Numbered from the stretch's first letter, positions 36,130-48,079 are shown. The stretch is 64,000 nt of DNA from Nemophila menziesii (GCA_029959085.1 JARWIR010000094.1:1178001-1242000); one strand, 5' to 3'. Notes: generated by a model from the sequence alone, not told the origin. Translations and numbers: made by a program.

Positions 36130-37415
36130 ATTTTAAAGGAAAGAAAGGGAGTATTGTAATTCAATTAGATAAAGTGGATGAGAATGTAATTAGAAGTTAA
36201 ACTTCAACATCTTATGTGATTAAGAGTTTCTTTTTGTTTGAGAAGGCATTTCATATATTGTTTGAAAGGAAAATGGGCTCCAAAACTATTGGGTTTGTCT
36301 CAAGTGAGGAAGATATGTATCTAGGTGTAATATTCTTGTCAAGTGTGGTATTTCAGATAATTCTGCAAATAAGGTGAGTGAACTAAACCTCTGTGATGTG
36401 GTTTTTGGAAATTTGTAGAAGGTTAGTCTAATGAATTTCCCTGATTTGCATGTTGGTGACTCTCATGCTTTCCCTCTGAAAGCAATAGAAGGAGGAAACC
36501 AAGAGTTATGTGTGTCTAAAATCTTCCATGATTTATCCTAATATTACGGAAATCAAGGGTAGTAACTTCAGTTTTGGGACATTGGAGGCTAGTTATGGCT
36601 TGCCTTTACTAATTAAAAGTGTTTTCGAGATAGGGTTTACTATTTTGTCTAGACTTTGGAGATATAGAGTTTTTCTAAGAAGGGGAATTTTAATGGGAAA
36701 ATTTGTTTTCAGAAAATTATGAAGAAGATATTAAGCTTGAATTTTTTATCCTCCTGGGATTAAGACTGAAAAGATATTGATGAATACTCTTAAAAAAATT
36801 ATTGAAAAAGTATTTAATATTTGGAAAGATTGTTTGATAGGACAATTTTTAATTAGTCTCGTGATCTCTACATGGTAAAGAGCATGACTCGTATTCCCTA
36901 CAAAGATATTGGAAAACTTATTATCAAATATAATGATTTAAATATGAAATTGTTCCACTTTTACAGTGAATGAACTTATAACAAGATACTTGAGAAGTTA
37001 TGGAATGTTGGAAGCAAAATCGTGTTGTTAAGAAAGAGGGGTCATGGTATGATGCTTGAAAAGATAGATACTAAGAGGTTTCATACTAAGGAAGATTTCA
37101 CTACAATTGTAGATAAAGGATGGAGTTTTACATGTTGGTAATGCAGTTCGTGTTTTTGATCAAATGGACGCAATTATATTTACTAGATCAAGATTGACCT
37201 ATTATAGAGTGTGTATTGAAATTTGTATCTCTAGAAACTTAATTCATAAATTTTATGGTTCTTTTAATGAAGAAATGTGTCATGATGTTGAAGTGGTGTA
37301 TGTGTGGTAGTGCCTACTAAGTGTAAGGTTTGTAAGGAAGCAATTAATAACATTGCGAATAATAACATTGCGGACTACACTAAGAAAAAGAAAAAAATGG
37401 AGGTAAATGTTTAAG
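36130..37415 (+). pseudogene. LINE (L1-type) ORF1 remnant, unit b
   Basis: Decayed gag-like ORF1 of the plant DUF4283 plus zinc-knuckle type. Readable pieces include SRLTYYRVCIEI followed by DVEVVYVW and PTKCKVCKE..NNIADYTKK, matching the usual ORF1 order (VCIEI, then EW/YVW, then CKVCK.FGH..ADC knuckle). Many stops. Four other copies lie at 10865, 43770, 50190 and 61230; all are broken, so the insertion predates the array. Confidence 0.6.
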
Positions 37416-37522
37416 CACCATGATAAATGCATGATAAACGATAGTTTCTACATTAAATTAAAGGGAGTTCAATAGGGCCTCTAAGTAACATGAGTTTCTA
37501 AATTCATTAAATAAATTGTTGC

Positions 37523-37669
37523 GGGTCCTTCATTAGAGTCCAACCCATACCAAACATTTCTTGAAATCACCTTTTCAGTAAACATCTGAGATCCATATCA
37601 TCTTCCTTTTCCATTTTATCTTCTGCAGGACATCCTTTAACAGAGGGACTTTGACAATAATCAAGAAAC
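37523..37669 (-). pseudogene. Minus-strand exon of unknown gene, unit b (truncated)
   Basis: Right part of the exon described at 45485-45723. Its donor side has been lost by a deletion that joins the LINE tail (AATTCATTAAATAAATTG) to the exon interior. Confidence 0.45.
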
Positions 37670-39450
37670 TAAAAAGGGGTAAATTGTAATTTTTGTTATG
37701 AAAGTGTGATTAAGTGGTCGATGTAAAATATAACATAGTTCAACTGTATTTCAAAAGCTTCAGATTTCACACAATTAACATAATAGACTATCATCTTTTG
37801 TGTAATCTTTAAGTAAATAAATGAAAAATTAAAAGGAAGAATCCTAGAACATTTTTCTTTTGATGCTACGTATAGGATTAGTGGTTTTAATAATAAAAAA
37901 AGGTTGCTATGTGTAATATATGGACCTATAATGTATTCAAGACTAAACCAGTAAGGGTTAAAAGATGGAAAGTTAAATTAGGTTGACTTAAATATTGTAA
38001 TACAATATCTAAATTGTATAAATAAGTAACTCAATGCATGATAAAAATCAACAAAAAATTTATATTCTGATTAAGGCTTATAGATTTCTATTATGAAGAC
38101 TTAGAGTATTTTATTCCCTCATTTTTTTTTCCAAATATATTTTTTTTCGACAAATTTTTATTGAATAACATTCTCAGCTTTGCATTATTTTCGCCAAGTT
38201 AAAATAGAGGAAATTATCCCAGATAAGAAAGTTGCCAATAAGAGGGAGCTATACTAAGAGTAAAAAATTAGGCATAAAAAACAAAACTGTAAGAATGGTG
38301 AGGATAAGTGTTTGATCAATGAAAAATCAACCAAAAGCATAAGTGGGTCTAGCAACAAATAAAGAAGTCTGGTGTAACAAGATTTATTTTTCTACAATTA
38401 CAAAATTAACCATTAATTCGAGGTTCTTTGTTTTGGTTTTCGTAAAAGTTATTCGGAAACTGTCTAGTAAATTAAAAATTAAAGGTAGAGCATGATATAT
38501 TATAAAGTTAGGTTGGGGTTTGATGATCGTGTTGAGAATCTTGATTGTAATGTTATAGAATTTAGTGTTTGTTCCATGGATTAAGTTTAAGTTGTGCATG
38601 TTTAAGCTAAACCTGCATTTATATCCTGCAAGTTGTTTTGAAATGAAATTATTTTATCTTTAGATCTAGATCTCTATAATATATTCCTTCTTTTCTATTA
38701 ATATTACCTAGTTAGTTGAGAAATTTTTGTTAGAAAGCCAAAGGTGAGTCGGACTGTTTCCTAAAAATTTATAGTTTCGTCAAACTTTCCTAAATTTTAT
38801 TTTGAGTTAATTATATTAGGTTCTTATGTACAAAAATTAATCAATTACACTATATGTTTTGTATTAACATTATAAAATATAATTAATATTATCATATAAA
38901 TATCAAATTTTCATACAAACAATAAAGTATATCAAAACCTAAAACAAATAATTTTATACAACATTAGGGAGCCACGTATATTTTGAAAATAAAACCCATG
39001 CAATTTTAGTAATTCTTTTTAGGGTAAGATTTCCATCCTATATTGAATGGTCCAATATTTAACTCACAGCCGTTGATTAATATAACAAAACACATGTCAT
39101 TAGATTAATAAGTTAGTTACTTTTGTAAGTTTAAAACACAAGTTAGTTACTTTTGTAAGTTTAAAACACGTGTATGGGTATGAATATAATTGGTGTAGGA
39201 TCATGGATGGAAGTACTTTCCTTCTTTTTAATGAGGTCGAAAAAGAATTTTTAAAACTGAGGGCCACATAACCTCGAATAGGGCTGCACACAAAAACAAA
39301 AACCGCAAAACCGCCTAAAATCGACCCAACCCAACCCGTGAAAAACCAACTTAAACTACCTATGGTTTATGGTTTGTAGTGGGCCAACTTTTTTTTGATG
39401 GTTTTAATTCCATGTAGGGTAACTTAACAAATCTGTAGATTTGGCCCAAT
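37670..39450. other. Spacer of unit b
   Basis: AT-rich, homologous to 20009-21238. A 30-bp block (AGTTAGTTACTTTTGTAAG...) is tandemly doubled at 39111-39171. Before the promoter remnant, an AAACCGCAAAACCGC / GGTTTATGG-rich patch (39285-39390) resembles a decayed foldback element. Confidence 0.5.
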
Positions 39451-39457
39451 TTTTTTT

Positions 39458-39673
39458 AACCCTAGCTAAACTTTCTCTCTCACCTACAACTTTATCTCCA
39501 TCCTTTTCCCCTGTTCTCCCGAAAATCACTAAAGGAAATTTATTTAATTTAATCAATTTTTAGTCATATCTATCTATTTATCCATTTAAATCTGCTAAGT
39601 TGTTAATTTTCCCTGCCCTATTTGCACTATTCCTATGGTAGTTTGGATGGTTTTTATCAACATTTCCAGTAAG
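39458..39673 (+). pseudogene. Zinc-finger gene promoter remnant and exon 1, unit b
   Basis: AACCCTAGCTA is kept but the TATA box and about 35 bp following it are deleted (CTAGCTAAACTTTCTC). The leader ends at the donor AGTAAG|GTATTTTC (39673). Transcription initiation is likely weakened compared with units a and c. Confidence 0.5.
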
Positions 39674-40157
39674 GTATTTTCTCTTTTTTCTTCTTTTCTG
39701 TTCTAGATTATTTCTGTTAATTTCTTTTATTTGGATCTACTAATGTTTTGTTGTATAATTTTTATTACTTTACTATTTAAATATTTTTATTTTGGTATAA
39801 ATCCATTAGCCAAAGAGCTGGTACAGTTCATTGTTAGGTAATATTCTTGTTTCTAAACTTATAATTAATATTTTTTATTTGTGTATTTATGTATTTTAAT
39901 GTTTGTCTGTTGTGGTGTTTTTTTTTCTACAACATGTCTTTAATTGTTGAAATAAAAAACTGCTTGTATTGAACTAGTACAAAATTAAAAAAAATGTATT
40001 TGGTTAAAATATTCCTTTAGATGAGGTTGTTGGTACTTACCTTTAAATCATCAAGAGTTATTTATTGTGGTTTGGATTAATTGCTTGCTTTAAATACTTA
40101 TATCTTAATATTATCTTGTATTTAATATGGTGTTATATCTGTTTAATTATTTTACAG

Positions 40158-40197
40158 AACAATTTTCAAGCAAAAAGAAAACAGATGGAGGATTGGG
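40158..40197 (+). pseudogene. Zinc-finger gene exon 2 (start codon), unit b
   Basis: Acceptor TTTACAG, then a leader with ATGGAGGATTGGG|GTAATT (ATG at 40185, MEDWG). Joined to exon 3 (GT-ATG-ACA) it is in frame. Confidence 0.6.
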
Positions 40198-41119
40198 GTA
40201 ATTGTTCTTTACCTTTAATCATTATTCATTTTATTATTTAGTAATAGCGTTAAGTTGTTGCTTTTAAGAAACCTAAAGAAGTATGAATATAACAAAGATA
40301 TGTCTTAACTATAAAATTATGAAAATTTTAGTTCCTTCATACCTTAGTGGTTTGGAAGGATGAAGGAGTGAACTAGAATTAAATATTTGGAATATTATTA
40401 GATTTAGAATTATTTTTACAGCAATTTGCACCATTTGTCCCTGTGTTATGCAAATTAATCGAATATATGCGTCTTTCAAAATGTATGTGTTATGCAAATT
40501 AATCAAATATACCCGTCTATCAATATGTAGCAATTATATAGGGGTATTTTTAGAACGATAATATAGGGGTATATTTGTTACTCTTTGAAATACATGGGTT
40601 TTTTCTTCTTGGATAATAGCAATTTTTATTACAAATTGGATAAAATAACCTTGTACTACATTAATGTTTTGTATTTTTAAGTCCAAAAACCCTTTCGGGC
40701 CCAATACACTAATCCACTTTTTCCTATTTTAGTAGAGTATTGGATTACCGACAAAAAAAAATAGAAAATAGAATATGAATAAACTTAAAATTTCACTTTA
40801 TTTATTCAGAAAATTTACATGAAATTACTTTAAATTCTCCATAATCTTTTTGAAAATTAGAACCTATATTACCTTTATAGAATGTAACAGAATATTATGT
40901 CTTCTTTTTTAATCATTGATCTCATTTGACTAAATAATTTTTTTGTAATTCTAATGTGTACTATTGTGTTTAATAAAATTTAATTGAAGTAGATGATTAA
41001 TTAGAAAAACAAACAGAGACTCTATATATTTATATTTATACTTATAAGAGTATAATAACCTTTATTATATAATATGCAAAATCGGCATAATGTTTTACTA
41101 ACGTTAGTGAAAAATGCAG
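40198..41119. other. Intron 2 of zinc-finger gene, unit b to c
   Basis: From GTAATT donor to AAATGCAG acceptor. It contains the doubled TGTGTTATGCAAATTAAT block (40440-40530). No ORF. Confidence 0.5.
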
Positions 41120-41356
41120 GTATGACATAAAAAAAATTCCATATGCAAAGAGATTGTCCCCAGATACAATTCTTAACATGCATATAGATAAATGTCATCT
41201 TAGTAAATTTTTAAAGACAATACAAATAGTGGCTGGTAAGCTACGACCAAGCGACCAAAGATGCGGTCTGTTACGGACATACATTTATTCATCAACCCAC
41301 CCTTGTACATTGGAGTAGCTGCATACAATGAGGGGAACAATTTTTCCATAAAGCTA
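41120..41356 (+). pseudogene. UBZ4-like zinc-finger exon 3, unit c, left part
   Basis: Starts at acceptor ATGCAG|GTATGAC. MT and then a one-base loss shifts the CPICK half out of frame (reads KIPYAKR). The second half gives TLNMHIDKCHLSKF. The exon is then interrupted after TTTTTCCATAAAGCT by a DUF724 inverted-repeat insert and resumes at about 42176. Confidence 0.65.
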
Positions 41357-41370
41357 TTTTTTATCTTAGA

Positions 41371-42174
41371 ACTATAAGCTCTTTTCTTGTAAATTTGATT
41401 GAACAATTTTTTTTATATGATGATGAGCTAACTGAAGAGGAAGATAAAGAAATGGTACACGTGGCACCAAATAATGTAGAGGAGATGAGGGATCAAAATG
41501 AAATTTTATCAATTTTTGCAGTAAATACCGGGACAATTGAAAAAATGTATATCTGGCCCTTTATAAAGTGTTCGATTTGGGAAATAGTCGAGTCAATGGA
41601 TGTATTAACAAGAATGCGGCAAACACCACAGTTTTCACCTTTGAATGAATATGAAGAGATATCCTGCGAAGAACTTGCGATAAACTTGATGCTGCAATTT
41701 GCTTAGAAAGTCGATATAATATCAAGATTATGTGTAGATGATATGAAATCTACTGATATTACCTCATTAAGACTATCAAAAATACCATTAATAATACTCG
41801 TATCTTTCATATCATCTATAGATAATCTTGATATCATATCCGCTTTATAAGCAAATTTCCTAATCAAGACTATTGCAAGTCTTCATGGGATTTCTCTTCA
41901 TATTTATTCAAAAGTGAAAAATGTGGCGTTTGTGGCATTCTTATAAATACATCCATGGATTCGACTGTTTCTCAAATCCTGGAACTCTTTATAAAGGGTC
42001 AGTTATACATTTTTTCTACTGCAGTAATTGTTAAATTTTTGTTTTGATCCCTCATCTCCTCCACATTATTAGGTGCCACCTGTACAATTGATTTATCTCC
42101 CTCTTTAGTTATCTCATCATCATCTATAAAAAAATTTCGTCAATACAAATTCATAAAAGAAAAGGGCTTATTGT
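41371..42174. repeat. Long inverted repeat of a DUF724 exon (hairpin)
   Basis: Left arm 41371-41748 is mirrored by 41805-42174 with only scattered mismatches; the loop is about 56 bp. Examples are GATATCATATCCGCTTTATA against the left-arm TCGATATAATATCAAG, and GTGCCACCTGTACAAT against GTACACGTGGCACC. The insert lies inside zinc-finger exon 3 of this unit. No transposase ends or target-site duplication were identified. Confidence 0.9.
41395..41706 (+). pseudogene. DUF724 domain fragment (left arm of hairpin, unit c)
   Basis: Reads WPFIKCSIWEIVESMDVL, then FSPLNEYEEISCEELAINLM and FA-stop. This follows the DUF724 consensus (PF.K.S..W..iESMevf...P..PHFSPL.e..E..RE..A..lM..Fa), a plant domain of Agenet/Tudor-type proteins proposed to work in RNA transport and chromatin reading. 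An acidic segment precedes it (YDDELTEEEDKE). About 100 residues, so only part of the domain; the usual Agenet repeats are absent. It could not act as a full protein. Confidence 0.75.
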
Positions 42175-42175
42175 A

Positions 42176-42302
42176 TACATGAAAGTCAACATATTGATCC
42201 ACAAGGTGACATCAATAGGAAAGGGAAGAGACATGTGACAGAAGAACCAGAAAATAGCAATTCTCGTAAAGAAAGGAAAGTACCAAGGACGTAGACACCG
42301 GT
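42176..42302 (+). pseudogene. Zinc-finger exon 3, unit c, right part
   Basis: Resumes after the hairpin with ESQHIDPQGDINRKGKRHVTEEPE-type sequence (shown in pieces: QHIDPQGD, KGKRHVTEEPE). The donor CACCAG|GTATAA of other copies is CACCGGTTATAA here, so it is mutated. Confidence 0.6.
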
Positions 42303-42812
42303 TATAATATTTTTCTTCTTTATTGATTAATAGACGTCATGATCCTCGTTAAGTTTTCATAACTTTCAGTTGCTCAGTGGTTATTTAAGTTTATGTTCGA
42401 AAGTTTTGATTTATAGTATTTGTTTTTATATTATGTTGTTTATATGATATAATATAGGTTACTTTTTACAATATAGGGACTTATAGTTAGATTAATTTAC
42501 AAATTAGGAAAACATGTAATTTCATTTTTGCCTATGACCTAATAATGCAATCTTTTATTAAGTTTCAATTGGTCTCAGATTTTTTCGCATATCTTTTTAA
42601 GATTTTACTTATAATATATGTATGAATTATAGGAACTTATAGTGTGATTATAAAAAAAAAAATTTATTGTAGTTTTTACATAATATAGGGACATATATTG
42701 CAATTAAATTAAAATAAAATATACCATCACCCCAACCCTTAGCCCCCTATATAAATATCTTGATACACCCCTTATTAATCTTATCTTAATTATTTAAATT
42801 ATTTAAAAATTA

Positions 42813-43047
42813 AAAAATTAAAAGAATAACGCTTCGTATTCTGGGAACACATTTTTTTCCAAGAGATCACCCTACTGTTAAAGAGATCTAATTTTGGTAG
42901 TTAGTGTGTAGATAATCCATTGTCGAAGATGATTTCTCCCCAAACTCTTGGAGAAGTATCTGTTTTTTATCCGATTATCTGAGATTTTACTTTGAACCGG
43001 AGGTTGAGCTGAACCTTGAGATACCTAGTCCACCAGGGTCATATCTA
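42813..43047 (+). pseudogene. Zinc-finger gene exon 4, unit c
   Basis: Homologous to 26153-26411 (NAS.SGNTFFSKR start, EPEVELNLEIPSPPGSYLP end). It has a small indel (SVFYPII in place of LVFGTDY) and frame differences. The acceptor AG is lost. Confidence 0.5.
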
Positions 43048-43765
43048 CCAGTTTTATTCTTGTTGGTTAATTTAATATAAGGTAACTCAAACTTGTTGAG
43101 CTTTGATTTTTAATTAAAATTGAAAAAACTCAACAATCGTTTTAAAAATAAAAAGATAAAAAAATTAAAAGATAAAATATAATTACAATATTGCATTGTA
43201 CAAATTAATCAAAAATATATTACAATCCAAAGTAATTTATAAAATTTACAAAACGTATAATCATCAAATGTCGACAAGTTAATTTTATTTTTTTTATCAT
43301 TTTCATTAATTTCATTCTTCTCTTTTCTAACAAAATAATCATCAATTCATTGTTCTCACTGTCTTTGTTTTTCCACATTGCTTCGTTTTTCCAGATTGCT
43401 TCGTCATTATTTTTTTTTCTTTTTTGATCACTTACCTTTTTATTTTTTTTTCAATATAATAATCAGATTCTTCTTTAGCACATTAACAGAGGGTTCGAAT
43501 CTTGTCATCTACTAGTACCCAATCTCTCATCTCATTAGTTACAATACTCTCTCTCTCTTGAGAAGTGTTGAGACTTTTCATAATCCAATGGTCATAAATT
43601 TTGTGTGTTTATATTAATTGCACATTTTCTATTTTCTAATCTAGATTTTTTATCGGTATTGTATATTCGTTGTCTAATTTTTAAGGTTTTTTCTATTTAG
43701 TATATTTCATTTATTTCCTAATCGATTTTACTCATTATTTTTATGCATGTTCCTTGAGTCTTTCT
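43048..43765. other. Spacer before LINE, unit c
   Basis: AT-rich, homologous to 9749-10860. A CT repeat (CTCTCTCTCTTG) lies near 43551. No gene. Confidence 0.5.
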
Positions 43766-43769
43766 CGAC

Positions 43770-45035
43770 CTGCTTGTGAAAACTCCTCTTAAAGGAAAGA
43801 AAGGGAGTATTGTAATCCAATTAGATAAAGTGGAGAAGAATGTAACTAGAAGTTAAACTTCAACATCTCATGTGATTAAAGTTTCTTTGTGGTTGAGAAG
43901 GCATTTCATATATTGTCTGAAAAGAAAATGGGCTCCAAAACTATTGGGTTTGTCTCAAGTGAGGAAGATATGTAACTGGGTGTAATATTCTTGTCAAGTG
44001 TGATATTTTGGATAATTCTACAAATAAGGTGAGTTAACTAAACCTCTATGATGTGGTTTTTGAAAATTTGTAGAAGGTTAGTCTAATGAATTTCCCTGAT
44101 TTGCATGTTGGTAACTCTCATGCTTCCCCTCTGAAAGCAATAGAAGGAGGAAAACAAGAGTTATGTGAGTCTAAAATCTTCCATGATTTATCCTAATATT
44201 ATGGAAATCAAGGATATTAACTTCAGTTTAGGGACATTGAAGGCCTGTTATGGCTTATCTTTACTAATTAAAAGTGTTTTAGAGATAGGGTTTACTATTT
44301 TGTCTAGACTTTGGAGATAGAAAGTTTTTCCACGAAGGGGAATTTTAATGGGAAAATTTTTTTCAGAAAATTATGAAGAAGATATTAAGCTTGGATTTTT
44401 TATCCTCCTGGGATTAAGGCAAAAAAGAAACAGGTGAATCCTCTTAAAAAATTAATGAAAAGGTATTTAATATTTGGTAAGATTTTTTGATAGGACAATT
44501 TTTAGTAAGTCTCCTAATTTCTACATCGTAAAGAGCGTGCTCGTATACCATAGAAAGGTATTGGAAAACTTATTAATTAATATATATTTATTTAAATATA
44601 AAATTGTTCCACTTTTAAAGTGAAGGAACTTATAACAAGATACTTGAGCAGGTGTTGAATGTTCAAAGCAACATCATACTTAAGAAGATGCTTGAAAAGA
44701 TAGATACTAAGAGGTTTCATACTTAAGAAGATTTCACTACAATTGTAGATAAATGATGGAGTTTTATATGTGGGTGGTGCATTTCGTGTTGTTGATCAAA
44801 TAGACGCAATTATTATTACTAGACAAAGATTGACCTAGTATAGATTGTGTATTGAAATTTATATCTCTAGAAACTTAATTCATAAAGTTTATGGCTATAT
44901 TAATGAAGAAATGTGTGATGATGTTGAAGTGGTGTATGTATTGAGTGCCTACTAAGAGTAAGGTTTGTACGGAAGCAATTATAACATTGCGGACTACACT
45001 AAGAAAAAGAAAAAAATGGAGGTAAATGTTTAAGC
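43770..45035 (+). pseudogene. LINE (L1-type) ORF1 remnant, unit c
   Basis: Same remnant as 36130-37415. The VCIEIYISRNLIHKVYGYI block and a zinc-knuckle trace (CKVCTEA.ITLRTT) are visible among stops. Confidence 0.6.
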
Positions 45036-45484
45036 ACCATGATAAACTATAGTTTCTACATTAAATGTAAGGGAGGTTAATAGGGCCTTCAAGCAACATG
45101 AAGTTTCTAAATTCATTAAATAAATTATTGTGTGTCTACTAGAAACTAAAATGAAAAAATCTAAATATGATGAATTTTATAAACATTTCATTGGTTTGTA
45201 ATAATGTGATTATTAATTCTTTCATTTCAAACTTGACACTGAGAAAAAAAAACATTGGGAACACTTGTTTTATGCATTGGGTGAAGTGTTATTGAACACT
45301 AAGTGGTACATCAAACACGAGCACAATATTATACCATTGAAAATAAGATTTAGCACAAAATTTCAGAATTTAACACTGAAAAATAACGAAACATTTTATT
45401 TTTTTAATAATACACTAACCAATATACATTGAGAGCTTTGACCTTGACACATGGGTAAAAAATATTATAATAGAAAAAGCTTAC

Positions 45485-45723
45485 TATATTATTGATATGA
45501 CTAAAATAGTTACTGGATCCCTTAATTATTTGAGTCCAACCCAGTTCCTGTACCAAACATTTCTTGAAATCAAGAATGTCCAGTACTGTTCCTTCGATCA
45601 AGCTCCTCGATCGTGCAATATGGATCTGTTCAATAAACATCCGAGATCTATTTCATCTTCCTCTTCCATTTTATTTTTAGCAGGACATCTTTTAGCATAG
45701 GGACTTTGACAACAATCAAGAAA
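45485..45723 (-). pseudogene. Minus-strand exon of unknown gene, unit c (fullest copy)
   Basis: On the minus strand the acceptor TTTTCAG precedes an exon reading KRCPAKNKMEEEDEID, then after an apparent 1-base loss MFIEQIHIARSRSLIEG, TVLDILDFKKCLVQELGW, to donor ATATA|GTAAGC. It looks like a real exon: splice sites at both ends and conserved across five copies, with better protein conservation than its surroundings. No family recognised. Its orientation is opposite to the zinc-finger gene. Confidence 0.5.
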
Positions 45724-47268
45724 CTGAAAAGGGGTAAATTGTAATTTTTGATATGAGAGTGTGATCAAGTGGTCGATGTAAAATATAACATAGTTTAACT
45801 TTGTTTCAAAAGCTTCAGATTTGACACAATTAACAGAATAGACTATGATCTTTGATGTAATCTTTAAGTAATAAATGAAAATTTAAAACGACAAATCCTA
45901 GAACATTTTTTCTTTTGATGTTATGTACTTTGACAAGTATAGGATTAGAGGTTTTAGTAATAGAAAAAAGGTTGTTATGTGTAATATATGGACCTATAAA
46001 GTATTCAGGACTAAACCAATGGGGATTAAAAGTCTAAAAGTTAAATTAGGTTGACTTAAATATTGAAATGCAATAACTAAATTATATAAATAAGTAACTC
46101 AATGAATGCTAAAAATCAACAAAAAATTTATATTCCGAATAAGGCTTATAGATTTCTATTGTGGAGACTTGGAGTATTTTATTCCCTCATATATTTTTTT
46201 TTTGAATAATTCGCATTGAATAACATTCTCAGCTTTGCATTATTTTCGCCAAGTTAAAATAGAGGAAATTATCCTAGATAAGAATGTTTCCAATAAAAGG
46301 GTTTTATTCTAAGAGTAAGCTTGTAAAAAATAATGCATAAAAACAACACTTTAAGAATCATGAGAATACGTGTTTGATCAATGAACAATAAGCCACAAAC
46401 ATAAGTGGGTCTAGCAACAAATAAAGTAGTCACGTGTAACAAGATTGATTTTTCTACAATTACAAAATTAACCATTAATTCAAGGTTCTTTGTTTTGGTT
46501 TTCGTAAAAGTTATTTGGAAACTGTTAGGTAAATTAAATATTAAATGTAGAGCATGATATATTATAAAGTTAGGTTGGGGTTTGATAATCGTTTTGAGAA
46601 TCCTGATTGTAATGTTATTGAATTTAGTGTTTGTTCTATGGATTAAGTTTAAGTTGCACATGTTTAATCTAAACCTGCATTTATATCCTGCAAGTTGTTT
46701 TGTAATGAAATTATTTTATATTTAGATAAAAAAGGTCTAGATCACTATAATATATTCCTTCTTTTCTATTAAGATTACCTAGTTAGTTGAGAAATTTTTG
46801 TAAGAAAGCAAAAAGTAAGTGGGATTGTGTCCTAAAATTTTTTAGGTTCGTCCAACTTTCCTAAAATTTATTTTGAGTTAATTATATTAGGTTCTTATAT
46901 ACAAAATTTAATCAATTACACTGTAAATTTTGTATTAATATTATCATATAAATATAAAATTTCATACAAACAATAAAGTATATCAAAACCTAATACAAAT
47001 AATTTTATACAACATTAGGGAGCCACATATATTTTGAAAATAAAACCCATACAATTTTAGTAATTCTTTTTAATGGAGTCTAAAAAAAAATTTAAACTGA
47101 GGGCCACATAACCCCGAATAGGGCTGCACACGAAAACCGCAAAACCGCTCAAGTTACACGACCAATAGTTTGTAGTGGGCCAATTTTTTTTATGGTTTTG
47201 GTTCGGTTCACTGTTTGGGAAAAGCCTAATCCGCGGGTAACTGATTTGGCCCAATTTTTTTTGTGTAA
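45724..47268. other. Spacer of unit c between minus exon and promoter
   Basis: AT-rich. A 130-codon minus ORF at 46269-46661 is not conserved as protein in the homologous regions (38384, 53096), so it is treated as chance. 47108-47250 has AAAACCGCAAAACCGC and GGTTTTGGTTCGGTT, complementary-looking tracts upstream of the TATA. Confidence 0.5.
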
Positions 47269-47284
47269 CCCTAGCTATAAAAAC
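47269..47284 (+). promoter_or_regulatory. Zinc-finger gene promoter, unit c (intact)
   Basis: AACCCTAGC followed immediately by TATAAAAA (47277-47284); the transcript leader contains AAACCCTAAAG. It is the best-preserved promoter of the array and points toward exon 3 of the next unit, which carries the truncated DUF724 hairpin. Confidence 0.65.
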
Positions 47285-47309
47285 TGTGGAATAAAATATC
47301 CCACCTCAT

Positions 47310-47540
47310 TTACTCTTCCTTTGTAGTTTGTATGAAAAACTTTATCTCTCCCCTACAACTTTATCTCCATTCTTTTGGTGTGTTCTCTGAAAAACCCTAA
47401 AGAAAATTTATTTAATCTAATTAACTCTGAGCCATATCTATCTTTTTATCTATTTAAATATGCTAAGTTGTTACGTTTCTATGTAGATTTGCACTATTCC
47501 TATGGTAGTTCGGATGGTTTTTATCAACATTTCCAGCAAG
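47310..47540 (+). pseudogene. Zinc-finger gene 5'UTR exon 1, unit c
   Basis: Leader from about 25 bp below the TATA box to donor AGCAAG|GTATTTTC. Contains the conserved CTATGGTAGTTCGGATGG patch. Confidence 0.5.
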
Positions 47541-48048
47541 GTATTTTCTCTTTTTTCTTCTTTTCTACTCTAGATTATTTATTTTAATTTATTTTATTTA
47601 GATCTACTGATGTTTTGTTGTATACTTTTTATTGATTTACAGTTTAAATATTTTTATTTTGGTATAAATCCATTAGCCAAAGAGCGTGGTACAGTTCATT
47701 GTTGGGTAATATTCTTGTTTCTAAACTTATAAATTAATTTTTTTGTTATTTGTGTATTTATGTATTTTAATGTTTTTCTGTTGTGATGTTTTTTTCTGCT
47801 GTTCATGGATAAATGCACGTCTTTATTTGTTGAAATAAAAAACTGCATGTATTGAACTAGTACAAAATTAAAAAAATGTATTTGGTTAAAATATTCCTGG
47901 AAGAACATTAGATGAGGTTGTTGGTACTTACCTTTGAATCATCAAGAGTTATTTATTGTGGTTTGGATTAATTGGTTGCTTCAAATACTTAGATTTTTAA
48001 ATTATCTTGTATTTAATATGGTGTTACATCTGTTTAATTATTTTACAG

Positions 48049-48079
48049 AACAATTTTTAAGCGCAGATGGAGGATTGCG
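48049..48079 (+). pseudogene. Zinc-finger gene exon 2 (start codon), unit c
   Basis: Acceptor TTTACAG, ATG at 48067 (MEDCG), donor G|GTAATT in the same phase as unit b. Confidence 0.6.

Larger units (their letters stand above)
24871..37020. repeat. Segmental duplication, copy 2
   Basis: Matches 1-11767 base for base over long stretches with scattered single-base changes. It retains 35 bp of an exon (about 26325-26360) and 367 bp (33785-34151) missing from copy 1, and lacks about 33 bp around 33417 that in copy 1 holds the copia primer-binding site and LTR edge. The high identity indicates that this duplication is much younger than the array. Confidence 0.93.

Noticed and set aside
46269..46661. 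130-codon minus-strand ORF
   Set aside because: Longest ORF in its area, but rich in I/N/F/K and broken by stops in the homologous regions at 38384 and 53096. No protein-like conservation, so a chance ORF in AT-rich sequence.
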